From contig JAAYQU010000013.1 in assembly GCA_012519055.1 (NCBI GenBank), positions 1-64,000 on the forward strand: DNA of 64,000 nt, read 5' to 3'. The notes under the pieces were generated by a model. The model was given only the letters and a program-made list of their open reading frames with translations. It ran no database searches and was not told the DNA's origin. Position numbers and translations under genes: made by a program. Of this stretch, positions 33,501-41,089 are shown piece by piece. The number at the start of each line of letters is the position of its first letter. The first letter of the stretch is position 1. Source of the DNA: Bacteroidales bacterium. GTDB taxonomy: Bacteria > Bacteroidota > Bacteroidia > Bacteroidales > Salinivirgaceae.

Positions 33501-33872
33501 ATCTCTGAAATATGGTAACAATGATTCATAATAGAGTGTACCGTTTTTATCTGGTTTTAATCTTCCTATTTCTCCTATTGCTCCAACATAAACCATTCCG
33601 TCGTTTCCGACTGCAAGTGCTCTTATCATTGACGTGTTAGGTACGGGTATCTTTGTCCAGTTAGTTCCATCAAACTCCATGATACCCTCAGATGTTTTCC
33701 CTATGTAATAAACTCCTCTTTTATCCTGAACTACTGACCAGTTTTGCTCTTCACCTTCATACTCTTTAATAGTGTAGTTTTGAAGCTCAGACAGACCATA
33801 CTTGTTAATTTGTCCATTAACAACGCTAGATAAAGCTACTGCAAGAACATATAAAAGTAGTAATATTTTCAT
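30522..33872 (-). CDS. Propeller-Y_Y_Y sensor with SpoIIE/PP2C-type phosphatase output
   Basis: Membrane sensor with a periplasmic input and cytosolic serine-phosphatase output. From the chosen ATG: signal MKILLLLYVLAVALSSVVNGQ, a long region of two-component-regulator-type propeller repeats, a Y_Y_Y domain (YSYKLEGYRDQWSNWSSEHKKDFTNLNEGYYTFYVKARN), a membrane helix (TIYAYLGYVLILLLVVIAIV), a coiled coil (RLERIVAERTAEVVAQKEEIEAQSEKIF) and a PP2C/SpoIIE domain (DIVSGDFYW, ADCTGHGVPGGFMSMMG, DIALYIID, TFSDGY, IDRIDDVVVMG). A TTG at 33905 would extend it, but a -7 box covers that stretch, so ATG 33872 is favoured. 1116 residues. A SiaC-like protein at 36807-37181 is a candidate substrate. Confidence 0.9.
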   Translation of the reverse strand: MKILLLLYVLAVALSSVVNGQINKYGLSELQNYTIKEYEGEEQNWSVVQDKRGVYYIGKTSEGIMEFDGTNWTKIPVPNTSMIRALAVGNDGMVYVGAIGEIGRLKPDKNGTLYYESLLPYFRDTIVRNNFIADVWKVYNYKNQILFSTRQQLAFFDGDSVSAIEMGGSRSTGNFMTFVADDDIYIGSFTKGLHKLVGDTIEVVPNSEILREKNIFAIVEYDKDTLLIATAWSEFYLFDPQNNVFKPWTLKGNLVNYINEKEAMFYSGIKMANGNFAFGYVVGGKCSYIEVNKKGEVLSLLNTELGLNDESVTSLFQESSEFSDKPILWLTLNNGIANLDVSSQIKKFDEINGLNGMILDIIDFEGRIYVATMSGLFASTVDELGVLTFRQIDDITALTWTLLDFKDPKTGKNILLAGTGGRDGVYEVKGYRAKRIFKDTQRHMPALITKKLIQSKKQPNRVYIALEGGFTWMDYVNGSWITTNIAFNHQVLRGDFRSIGEDNDGNVWIGSYLKGVYKFEEFNISDTLNLYSTERGLPSYCGQLIVDFDDKVYFGADDGMYEYDKEKDLMVQTNDFGGLLKDRHIHRIVKTPYGYAIAEASEEQKVVEIISKKDGEWITNGYPFKIIPNVTADALYVQDSLLYIGASTTLYVYNLNDTLDYTRLSKSKKSYDVILRKVFAGDSLLYGGAFYKQTEDGKLRIVDKQLEHNIPQIEYVNNSLNIEWSALWFLQPEKTQYSYKLEGYRDQWSNWSSEHKKDFTNLNEGYYTFYVKARNVYGVESNVAQFSFNILPPWYRTIYAYLGYVLILLLVVIAIVKIYTRRLIAEKERLERIVAERTAEVVAQKEEIEAQSEKIFQQNEHIKSSINYASKIQNAVLPPSEVITRVFGDYFILYLPRDIVSGDFYWVAEIRGLKYCAVADCTGHGVPGGFMSMMGISFLNQIIGQDITLNAGEILDHLRDNIIRSLHQTGKVGENKDGMDIALYIIDPKTNVCQFAGANNPLVLIRDNEAIVYKPDKMPVGIHVKENDPFENQEIILEDGDVIYTFSDGYVDQFGGPDKRKFMSKRFRELLVEIHKEPMEEQHRILDQTLLDWHEGIDRIDDVVVMGYRHKINGTS

Positions 33873-33894
33873 ATTATCAAGATTTGAAGATTCA

Positions 33895-33902
33895 CAAAAA
33901 TA
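33895..33902 (-). promoter_or_regulatory. Promoter -7 box that fixes the SpoIIE-type gene start
   Basis: TATTTTTG on the minus strand, exact TAnnTTTG match. Predicted start near 33888 gives a 16-base leader to ATG 33872 and rules against the upstream TTG at 33905. Confidence 0.5.
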
Positions 33903-34048
33903 CAAAATTGTTTTTATATCTTAACTAAACAATGTTGCATTTAATACTTGATTTTACGCTTATTTTTTTAATAAATAGATTAAATCATAAAACACAAAGG
34001 CGGATAAAAGTCAATGCCTTTACCCGCCTTTAAGTTAATCATTAATAT

Positions 34049-35305
34049 TTATAAACCTTTTGGTATAACAGGGAATTTGTCTTGTTTATAATGTCCTTTT
34101 ACAAGTTTTTCACGACATGCATCAAACGCATCAAGTGTCTCTTTAACATCGTCTAAAGTATGCACTGCGGTTGGAATTAATCTCAATAAAATATCACCTT
34201 TAGGTATTACAGGATATATTACAACCGAACAAAATATTCCGTAATTTTCTCGTAAGTCCATTACCAAACTAGTCGCCTCGATAACGCCTCCATGCATATA
34301 AACTGGTGTTACCGGCGACTCTGTCACGCCAATATCAAATCCTCTCTCTTTTAAACCTGATTGTAGGGCATCTACTATTTTCCAAAGATTAGCTTTTAGC
34401 TCTGGTTTTGTTTGTAAGAGTTCTAATCGTTTTAAAGCTCCAATAACCATAGGCATTGGCAATGATTTTGCAAATGTCTGCGAGCGCATATTGTAGCGCA
34501 AATAATCAACTATGTCTTTTTCAGCAGCAATAAAAGCTCCTATGCCTGCCATTGATTTAGCGAATGTGGCAAAGTAGAGGTCAATTTCATCTTGCACTCC
34601 ATAATGTTCACCAGCTCCTGCTCCTGTTTTACCCATTGTGCCGAAGCCATGCGCGTCATCAACGAGTAACCTGAATTTGAAATCTTTTTTCAAGGCGACA
34701 ATTTCTTTCAAATTTCCCAAATCGCCAGCCATACCAAATACACCTTCGGTAATAACTAAAATTCCGCCATTGGTATTTTCAACTAATTTTGTTGCTCGTT
34801 CTAACTGTTTGCGAAGGCTACTCATGTCATTATGAGGAAAAACAAAACGTTTTCCGATATGAAGTCTCATACCATCGAGAATACAAGCGTGTGATTCGCT
34901 GTCATAAACTATCACGTCATTACGATCAACCATTGAGTCAATTATAGAAACCATGCCTTGATAGCCATAGTTCAAAAGAAAAGCATCCTCTTTTCCTACA
35001 AATTTTGCCAATTTGCGTTCAAGTTCTTCATGATATTTAGTTTGACCAGACATCATCCTCGCTCCCATGGGATAAGCCATGCCAAATTTTTCTGCTGCAT
35101 CGGCATCGGCTTTGCGAACTTCGGGGTGATTTGCCAATCCTAAATAATTATTTAAACTCCAGGTTAATACCTCTTTTCCGTTAAAAATCATTCTTGGTTG
35201 AATGGGACCTTCTAACTTTGGAAATGCAAAATAGCCATGTCCTTGCTTTTGATATTGACCTATAGGTCCTCTGTCTGCTTTTACTTTTTCGAAAATATCC
35301 ATCAT
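34049..35305 (-). CDS. Alpha-oxoamine synthase family enzyme, probable serine palmitoyltransferase
   Basis: PLP-dependent acyl-CoA:amino acid condensing enzyme. In Bacteroidota the best candidate for this type is serine palmitoyltransferase, which makes 3-ketosphinganine for membrane sphingolipids; 2-amino-3-ketobutyrate ligase (Kbl) and 8-amino-7-oxononanoate synthase (BioF) are the alternatives. Visible: WSLNNYLGLANHPEVR, GARMMSGQTKYHEELE, DSESHACILDGMRLH, the PLP-Asp/His site VDDAHGFGTMG and the Schiff-base lysine in TFAKSMAGIG (Lys250). 418 residues is slightly long. No biotin genes or threonine dehydrogenase are nearby, which weakly favours the sphingolipid role. Family certain, substrate inferred. 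Confidence 0.83.
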   Translation of the reverse strand: MMDIFEKVKADRGPIGQYQKQGHGYFAFPKLEGPIQPRMIFNGKEVLTWSLNNYLGLANHPEVRKADADAAEKFGMAYPMGARMMSGQTKYHEELERKLAKFVGKEDAFLLNYGYQGMVSIIDSMVDRNDVIVYDSESHACILDGMRLHIGKRFVFPHNDMSSLRKQLERATKLVENTNGGILVITEGVFGMAGDLGNLKEIVALKKDFKFRLLVDDAHGFGTMGKTGAGAGEHYGVQDEIDLYFATFAKSMAGIGAFIAAEKDIVDYLRYNMRSQTFAKSLPMPMVIGALKRLELLQTKPELKANLWKIVDALQSGLKERGFDIGVTESPVTPVYMHGGVIEATSLVMDLRENYGIFCSVVIYPVIPKGDILLRLIPTAVHTLDDVKETLDAFDACREKLVKGHYKQDKFPVIPKGL

Positions 35306-35445
35306 AATTGTACCATTTTTATTTTTTGCGAAGATACCTCTTTTATTGCTGTATATAATACGCTTTTATACTTACTGATTGAGCTATAAATTGAAAGTTT
35401 TAAAGTTAAATTGGTAGTTAGCAACCTCGTTCCTCTTTTATCTTT

Positions 35446-36069
35446 TTATAGTTTCAGTTCAAACTTATCATTATCGATAGATAAAAATCCGACTTCACGT
35501 AAGTATTGCTCACGTTGTCTATTTTTCCCTGCAATAATAATCTTAGAAAAACCTTTATCTTTAAAATATTGCTTATTTAACACAAAAAGATGTTGTCCTA
35601 CTTTAGTATCACGATACTGTGGAACAACAAAATCCAGCTTTATGTTTAGCCATTGGTTTTCGTCTCTCTTTCCAAGTATTATGGCTGCAATATTCATATT
35701 CCTAAGTATGGCAATACACGTGTCTAATGCATTTGTTTCGAACTCAAAATCAGGATAATAGTGTTTTATCTCCTTCTTGTAATGCTTAACAAAGCTTTTT
35801 ACATACTCACTATCGACAGGTAGTTGTATAATTTTGAGTTCTTTGTTTTGGTTTTTAAGTCTGTAAACTTGATAAATATTAATAATGACTATCAATCCAT
35901 TTAAAAATCCAACCGGGTAGGAACCAATAATAAATCCATACACTGAGAATAAAAATGCTCCTACCAAATTTACAATTCTCAGCTTTACAAATGAACTCAT
36001 CATCATACTGATAACCAGTATTACAGAAGCAGTGTATCCTATTAGTTCTATTAAGGTATTCGATTCCAT
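35446..36069 (-). CDS. YgjV-like membrane domain fused to a GNAT-type domain
   Basis: The N-terminal 75 residues have three membrane helices (LIGYTASVILVISMMMSSFVKLRIVNLVGAFLFSVYGFIIGSYPVGFLNGLIVIINIYQVYRL), resembling the YgjV-type membrane family. The C-terminal 120 residues resemble a GNAT N-acetyltransferase fold (NIAAIILGKRDENQWLNIKLDFVVPQYRDTKVGQHLF, KGFSKIIIAGKNRQREQYLREVGF), though the acetyl-CoA P-loop R/QxxGxG/A is only weakly seen as YRDTKVGQ. It is the last gene of a six-gene operon. Substrate unknown; an inner-membrane location for an acetyltransferase is unusual outside lipid or sugar modification. Confidence 0.7.
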   Translation of the reverse strand: MESNTLIELIGYTASVILVISMMMSSFVKLRIVNLVGAFLFSVYGFIIGSYPVGFLNGLIVIINIYQVYRLKNQNKELKIIQLPVDSEYVKSFVKHYKKEIKHYYPDFEFETNALDTCIAILRNMNIAAIILGKRDENQWLNIKLDFVVPQYRDTKVGQHLFVLNKQYFKDKGFSKIIIAGKNRQREQYLREVGFLSIDNDKFELKL

Positions 36070-36087
36070 ATTATTTGTGTTTTTATG

Positions 36088-36807
36088 TTAATAAAAAAGG
36101 CAATTTTCTTTGGTACATTCTATATTTTCAGGAAAAAATGTACACTTTACACTATCGGGTAGTGGAAGCTTGATATCAAAATCGTCTGCTAAAAAATTCC
36201 TGATTTGCAGTATTCCAAAATATGTACTTCGTTTACAACACCTCGGACCTCCATACTTTGCTACATTAATTAACGTACTGGCTGTAGCACTATTTATGTA
36301 TGAATAGTTTTGTATATCTAACTCATTAACTTCTAGTATAATACTAAAAAACAAACCTACCCCTATTGCTCCTCCACATACTCCATGTGTTGCGCAAATG
36401 CCATCATGTATTTTCAATGCACGGTTTTTTGCATCATCGAGCATCTCATTTTTTAATTCAGACTGTTTTTTATAGTTCAAATATACGCTTAGCATAACGG
36501 CTGGTACTATTAAATGATGTTCGGGTCCGTGTGTTTTTACAATATTTGAACTCATTATTTTGTTTGCTAACTCTATTGGGTTAATTCCATCATAATTCAA
36601 ACACTCGCTAATAATCATGTCATAAACATCACGTCTTGAGCATTCATCACAAACAAAGTGTCCATTTGTGCAGACTGTGTTTGTTCTCACTTCTATACCG
36701 CAATGATAACATCTCTTTGTAACCAGCACTTTTTTATATATCAAAGGCTCGCTACAGATAACACAGTTACTATAAAGCATTAAATATTTCTTCGGAATTT
36801 GTGCCAC
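36088..36807 (-). CDS. DUF5714-type cysteine-rich protein
   Basis: Function unknown. It resembles the DUF5714 family, found in anaerobic bacteria and methanogens. Two N-terminal zinc-binding modules are visible: CVICSEPL ... CYHCGIEV and CTNGHFVCDECSRRD. A helical domain follows with conserved-looking ICATHGVCGGAIGVG and GGPRCCKRSTYF, and the C-terminus has CTKENCLFY. The Cys/His density suggests bound zinc or an iron-sulfur cluster. The start is GTG at 36807, whose G is the last base of the stop codon (TAG) of the SiaC-like gene, implying coupled translation. 239 residues. Confidence 0.72.
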   Translation of the reverse strand: MAQIPKKYLMLYSNCVICSEPLIYKKVLVTKRCYHCGIEVRTNTVCTNGHFVCDECSRRDVYDMIISECLNYDGINPIELANKIMSSNIVKTHGPEHHLIVPAVMLSVYLNYKKQSELKNEMLDDAKNRALKIHDGICATHGVCGGAIGVGLFFSIILEVNELDIQNYSYINSATASTLINVAKYGGPRCCKRSTYFGILQIRNFLADDFDIKLPLPDSVKCTFFPENIECTKENCLFY

Positions 36808-37181
36808 TAACTATCAACAAAAACGAACTCAAATGGTAATTTTACTAAATTTTGATACAACATGCCGTCTGAGTAAAGATCTTCATCATAATATTGCCAT
36901 ACTACTTTTATCGACTTGCCTGCAGCATAAAATTCGGCTAGTTTCCTAAAAACAATTAGTATGTAACGACTTGAAGCTGAATTAAAATATTCTGTATTTA
37001 TTATTAATCTCACAGGATGATCAATTGCTGGAAATACTTTTTCTATATATTCAAGAATGGGTTCAAAAAACGAATAGGGGTCTTCAGGAAACGAACGTCC
37101 TATAATCTCGTAGGTTTGTTTCCCCGGATCAAACACTACTCTAGGTGACGTATCAGTTTGTTCAATAATTAAACTTTCCAT
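36807..37181 (-). CDS. SiaC/DUF1987 family regulatory protein
   Basis: Small cytosolic protein of the SiaC family. In Pseudomonas SiaC is phosphorylated on Thr68 by the SiaB kinase and dephosphorylated by the SpoIIE-type phosphatase SiaA, and the unphosphorylated form activates a diguanylate cyclase. Here the matching segment is EYFNSASSRYI with Ser68 at the phosphorylated position. The N-terminal pattern FDPGKQTYEIIGRSFPEDPYSFFEPILEYIE is typical. 124 residues is normal. It lies four bases from the DUF368 gene and overlaps the DUF5714 gene by one base. No SiaB-like kinase or diguanylate cyclase is visible in the window. Confidence 0.85.
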   Translation of the reverse strand: MESLIIEQTDTSPRVVFDPGKQTYEIIGRSFPEDPYSFFEPILEYIEKVFPAIDHPVRLIINTEYFNSASSRYILIVFRKLAEFYAAGKSIKVVWQYYDEDLYSDGMLYQNLVKLPFEFVFVDS

Positions 37182-37185
37182 GACA

Positions 37186-38127
37186 TTATTCTGATTTAGA
37201 TTGCTTTTTTGATTTTGCAGCTATATATTCTATTACAACTATTGTTATTATGCCGAGTATCATTAATAGTACAGCCTGCCAAAGATGTGGATCTGTATTA
37301 TTATATGTTCCATAAGTTTCAGGCATAACGTTTATAGTTTTTAGTGGTCGTGTTGCGCCATATTTGTCAATATATGTACTTACTACATTTTTCCAGGGCC
37401 ATATTACGGCTAACGAACCTAATATAAAACCTGTCATCAAAGATATTGTTTGGTCTTTATATTTTTTAAATATCCAGCTAAGGAAATAACTGAAAGCTAT
37501 AATTCCCAAAACAGCTCCAATAACTACTGGAATTAACACTGAAAAATCGAAGTTGCTGACAGAGTCTATCATAATAAGCTGATAGTTACCCATTAACAAA
37601 AGAACAAATGAACCACTCAATCCTGGTAAAATCATGGCACAAGCAGCAATTGCTCCAGCAAAGAAATTATAGGGTACTGTATTTGTCTCTTGTGCAGGGG
37701 TTAACATCGTAAATGCAAATGCAATAACAAAACCTATAATAAACACGGTTATAACGCTCCATGTCCATTTAGAGATAGTTTTGCCAACGTAATAAACTGA
37801 CGCTAGTATAAGTCCGAAGAAATATGCCCATACCATTACTTCATAATTCTCAAACAGATATTGTAGTAGCTTGGCAAAAGTAATAATACTAATACCTATT
37901 CCTAAAAAAACTGATAGTAAGAAGTATAAGTCAATATGTTTTGCAAATTCTTTAAATTTCCCTGTAAAAAACAATTTTATAGCCGTAAAATTAAAGGACT
38001 TTAATGCATTTACCAGGCGTTCAAATATTCCTGTTATAAATGCTATAGTACCCCCACTAACTCCTGGGATTACGTTTGCAGCTCCCATTCCTATGCCTTT
38101 AATAAAGGCCAAAAAATATTCACGCAT
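37186..38127 (-). CDS. DUF368 family polyprenyl-phosphate transporter
   Basis: Multi-pass membrane protein of the DUF368 family (PopT), implicated in flipping undecaprenyl phosphate back across the cytoplasmic membrane so that it can be reused for envelope polymers. The signature is complete: KGIGMGAANVIPGVSGGTIAFITGIFERLV at the N-terminus and the pseudo-repeat FFAGAIAACAMILPGLSGSFVLLLMGNY in the second half, each giving a re-entrant Gly-rich loop. About nine membrane segments, 313 residues. It is in a tight operon between the threonine synthase-like gene (11 bases) and the SiaC-like gene (4 bases). A UppS gene is present in the same window. Confidence 0.88.
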   Translation of the reverse strand: MREYFLAFIKGIGMGAANVIPGVSGGTIAFITGIFERLVNALKSFNFTAIKLFFTGKFKEFAKHIDLYFLLSVFLGIGISIITFAKLLQYLFENYEVMVWAYFFGLILASVYYVGKTISKWTWSVITVFIIGFVIAFAFTMLTPAQETNTVPYNFFAGAIAACAMILPGLSGSFVLLLMGNYQLIMIDSVSNFDFSVLIPVVIGAVLGIIAFSYFLSWIFKKYKDQTISLMTGFILGSLAVIWPWKNVVSTYIDKYGATRPLKTINVMPETYGTYNNTDPHLWQAVLLMILGIITIVVIEYIAAKSKKQSKSE

Positions 38128-38138
38128 ATAGGTTGTTT

Positions 38139-39491
38139 TTAGATGTTTTTAATTGCTATTTTGTCATATTCATAAAATGGTTTCCAGAGCTGTGTTCTGT
38201 ACGAATCACGACTAAAGCGTTCACATTCGTCAATAGAGCTGATGTGTTTTGTTGTGTAAATCAACTCTTCCATAAGCTCAGGGGCACGTCTAACTCCCTC
38301 TCCTATATTTATTAAGACCACATCACCATTCTTGATATTATTGTGATATAGTGCTTCAAAAAATCCGCCTACTCCGATACACGAAGCCGGTCCTATACGC
38401 ACGTGAGTTTCATAAGCTATTAATCGTGCAACATCAATGATATTTTTTTCTGAAAACTCTAAAATATCGCCATTAGACTTGTGTACTAAGTTTGCAATAA
38501 TAGGATATGTACCCGGATTTCCTGTTGCAAGGGTTGGTACAGCAGTTACGGGATTCTCAATAATTGGATATTGTTGCAACCAACCTTGTGGAAACCCTTT
38601 TGATTTAGCTTCACGGTATCCAGCTGTCATTGGAGCGCATCGGTCTGGTTGAACCATAATAAAACGTGGCAAATCTCCTAATACACCCGTCTCTTTTAAA
38701 TCGTGATATGCTTTATCAATTGCAATTGGTCCTGTGCCACCACTTAATGCCTGAACATATACTGTTGGCATCTTTTTCATCAGTCTTAACCATTCGAAAA
38801 CCATTGTTTTCTTGGCTTCGACGCGCATTGGGTCAATATTCCCTCCTGAAATCAGAATTTTGTATTTTTCGTTAAATTGGGCTGCAACATTTTTAGCCAT
38901 CGCATAATCGCCATTGACTCTATAAATACGTTGTGCATAGCTACTTACCTCTGCTTCATTAGCCACCAACGCATCTTGAGGAATAAATACAGATAATGAT
39001 ATGCCAGCTTTTGCAAAATAATGAGCATAGGCGTTTGCAATATTTCCAGTACTTGCAATACAGTACTCCTTAATTCCGTTTTCTTTTAACACGCTCGCTG
39101 CAACTGATGCTGCAACATCTTTAAATGTTCCTGTTCCGTTATTCAGGTCGTTTCTATAAGCAAAAACCTCGATATCGATCCCATACTGTTTTTTTGCATA
39201 ATCTGCTAAAAACTTCCACTCTTCAACGGGAATGGCTCCCTCTTCTGATGTTACTATGTTCTCTTTGTTATTAAGTGGTAAGAAGTCAAAATAACGCCAA
39301 AAGTCATTCTGTTTATATGTTTTATCTTCTATAAGAGCCTTTACATTGCTAATATTCTGTTTGTATTCAGTGAATACAAATTTATGTTTACACTTAGGAC
39401 ACATTTGGTTGTGGCTAAACCACTCTTTAAAATCTTTAATAATGTAGTTACATTTAAGGCATCTGAAGTGAAACTTGTTTGTTGGTGTCAT
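38139..39491 (-). CDS. Threonine synthase-like PLP enzyme with N-terminal zinc ribbon
   Basis: Fold type II PLP enzyme. Residues 11-34 form a zinc ribbon (CLKC ... CPKC, Cys11/14/31/34), as in many threonine synthases. The PLP lysine lies in NNGTGTFKD (Lys124), the phosphate-binding turn is STGNIANAYAHY, and the C-terminal part has IGVGGFFEAL. The lysine motif differs from the usual NPTGSFKDRG of threonine synthase, so the product may be threonine or another beta/gamma-replacement product. 450 residues with the ribbon. No thrA or thrB gene is nearby. It is the second gene in a six-gene operon with unrelated membrane and regulatory proteins. Confidence 0.78.
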   Translation of the reverse strand: MTPTNKFHFRCLKCNYIIKDFKEWFSHNQMCPKCKHKFVFTEYKQNISNVKALIEDKTYKQNDFWRYFDFLPLNNKENIVTSEEGAIPVEEWKFLADYAKKQYGIDIEVFAYRNDLNNGTGTFKDVAASVAASVLKENGIKEYCIASTGNIANAYAHYFAKAGISLSVFIPQDALVANEAEVSSYAQRIYRVNGDYAMAKNVAAQFNEKYKILISGGNIDPMRVEAKKTMVFEWLRLMKKMPTVYVQALSGGTGPIAIDKAYHDLKETGVLGDLPRFIMVQPDRCAPMTAGYREAKSKGFPQGWLQQYPIIENPVTAVPTLATGNPGTYPIIANLVHKSNGDILEFSEKNIIDVARLIAYETHVRIGPASCIGVGGFFEALYHNNIKNGDVVLINIGEGVRRAPELMEELIYTTKHISSIDECERFSRDSYRTQLWKPFYEYDKIAIKNI

Positions 39492-39506
39492 TTTATCTGT
39501 TTTTAT

Positions 39507-40907
39507 TTAATGTTTTATGATCTGCATAAAATTTTCAAGGTTCTTTATTTTGGGGTAAAATATAAAAAAATCTTCAAACGGTGCTTTTTTTGTTATTGCT
39601 ATACGTAGCTCTTGTTCTGCTTCGTTAATTCGGTTTAGCTCTATCAAACAGGCAGTTTTAAACAAAATATATTCAGGTTTACCAGGATTCTTTTCTATTA
39701 TTTTACAAATAACCTTGTAGGCTTTATCTATTCCCAGGAAATTGTAAGTGGTTTTAAAATAACAGTCCCATGCTTCATCATTTTTCGGATTACATAATGC
39801 TGCTTTCTCAAATGAACGAGCGGCACCAGAATAACGCCTAAGTTCTAACTGAACGTATCCTAAATAGAGCCATGCGTATTCTAAATCTTGATTCTTGTCA
39901 AGAGTTTTTTTAAGATATTTATAACTCTCCTTGTAATCCTTAAGTTTATAATAGGTTTTCCCTAATCCAAGCCAAGTCAAATATGGGTCAGAATTTGGGT
40001 CATAAGTCATTGATTTTTTGAAATTCTCAATTGCTCTGTCATATTCGCCCATTTCATAATAGCAACAGCCGTTATTATAATAGATATATTCGTCTTCAAA
40101 AAAATCGTCAGTGTACAGCTTATTTACCTCAAGCGATTTTTTATACTCTTTTTGTAAAAAATATAAGTTCGACAATCCGTAAAATGCAAAATAGTTACCT
40201 GGTTCTATTGCAAGCGCATTTTCGTAGGCATCAATAGCTTCGGGAATTTGGTTTAAAGATTGGGAAACATCCCCTTTAAGTTGCCAAAACAGAAAATCTA
40301 ACGGGTCAATATCCAGTCCCAAATCAATCATCCATAGTGCTGACTCATATTCATCTACTTCATAATAAAGACTAGCCAGCTCAAAAATCACATCTAAGTT
40401 TTCTGTATCTATATCATACAGACGATTTAAATACTCTATTGATTGTTGTAACTCTTTCTCTTCACCATAAAAGCGCGCTATAAATAGCAAAGTATCTTTT
40501 AAATCATCGCCGGTGGATTTGGATATTGCTCTCTCGAAAAACATTTTAGCCCTTTGATCTTGTCGGCATTTATGATAATAGAAGCCCCAAGTCAAAATCA
40601 AGTCAATAGAGTCTTCATTGAGCGTTTGAGCAAACTTTAGGATTTTGAATGCTTTATTTAATTCATTTTTCTTTATGTGTACTTCTGCCTTCAATGTTAT
40701 TATATCGACAGATAGTGGATGGAATTTTATTGCAATATCAACAGCTTTCTCTGCCGCATCAACCTTGTTTAAGCTTAAATAAGTGTCGATTATATCAATA
40801 AAGTCGTCAATATCAAAATACTCCTCCTTGTTTGATTTTAACATTTTTTCAAACCTAAACACGAGATTGATAGCTTTATCTTCCCAAAACCCAGGATCAA
40901 AATCCAT
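39507..40907 (-). CDS. TPR-repeat protein
   Basis: Cytosolic scaffold-type protein without a signal peptide. It is made almost wholly of tetratricopeptide repeats, about 11-12 (for example IPEAIDAYENALAIEPGNYFAFYGLSNLYF, YDRAIENFKKSMTYDPNSDPYLTWLGLGKTYY, YSGAARSFEKAALCNPKNDEAWDCYFKT). TPR proteins bind partner proteins. It is the first gene of the six-gene operon, with a TATATTTG box 20-27 bases before the ATG, and is 15 bases from the threonine synthase-like gene. No partner can be named. The length (466) and repeat pattern resemble soluble TPR proteins common in Bacteroidota. Confidence 0.85.
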   Translation of the reverse strand: MDFDPGFWEDKAINLVFRFEKMLKSNKEEYFDIDDFIDIIDTYLSLNKVDAAEKAVDIAIKFHPLSVDIITLKAEVHIKKNELNKAFKILKFAQTLNEDSIDLILTWGFYYHKCRQDQRAKMFFERAISKSTGDDLKDTLLFIARFYGEEKELQQSIEYLNRLYDIDTENLDVIFELASLYYEVDEYESALWMIDLGLDIDPLDFLFWQLKGDVSQSLNQIPEAIDAYENALAIEPGNYFAFYGLSNLYFLQKEYKKSLEVNKLYTDDFFEDEYIYYNNGCCYYEMGEYDRAIENFKKSMTYDPNSDPYLTWLGLGKTYYKLKDYKESYKYLKKTLDKNQDLEYAWLYLGYVQLELRRYSGAARSFEKAALCNPKNDEAWDCYFKTTYNFLGIDKAYKVICKIIEKNPGKPEYILFKTACLIELNRINEAEQELRIAITKKAPFEDFFIFYPKIKNLENFMQIIKH

Positions 40908-40926
40908 AGCGTGATAAATTAATTTA

Positions 40927-40934
40927 CAAATATA
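40927..40934 (-). promoter_or_regulatory. Candidate -7 box of six-gene operon
   Basis: TATATTTG on the minus strand, exact TAnnTTTG match, predicted start near 40920, 13 bases before the ATG at 40907. No clear -33 box. Gaps between the following six genes are 18 bases or less. Confidence 0.45.
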
Positions 40935-41089
40935 ATGCTTTTAACTAATTGTTAACATATAAATAACATACAAACAAAAATAGTCTCACATTTATAGCAT
41001 AACTAAAAAGTTGTATAAAACACCTGTGCTGTAATATGATGTCGTTAAATGTTAAATAACTCCTTTGTCACAAAAATGTTAAATAATTT

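Noticed and set aside
35411-35758. 115-codon plus-strand frame
   Set aside because: Antisense to the YgjV-GNAT gene, no domain recognised.
41049-41086. Direct repeat ATGTTAAATAA at 41049 and 41076
   Set aside because: Eleven AT-rich bases twice with 27-base spacing can arise by chance; no element structure around it.
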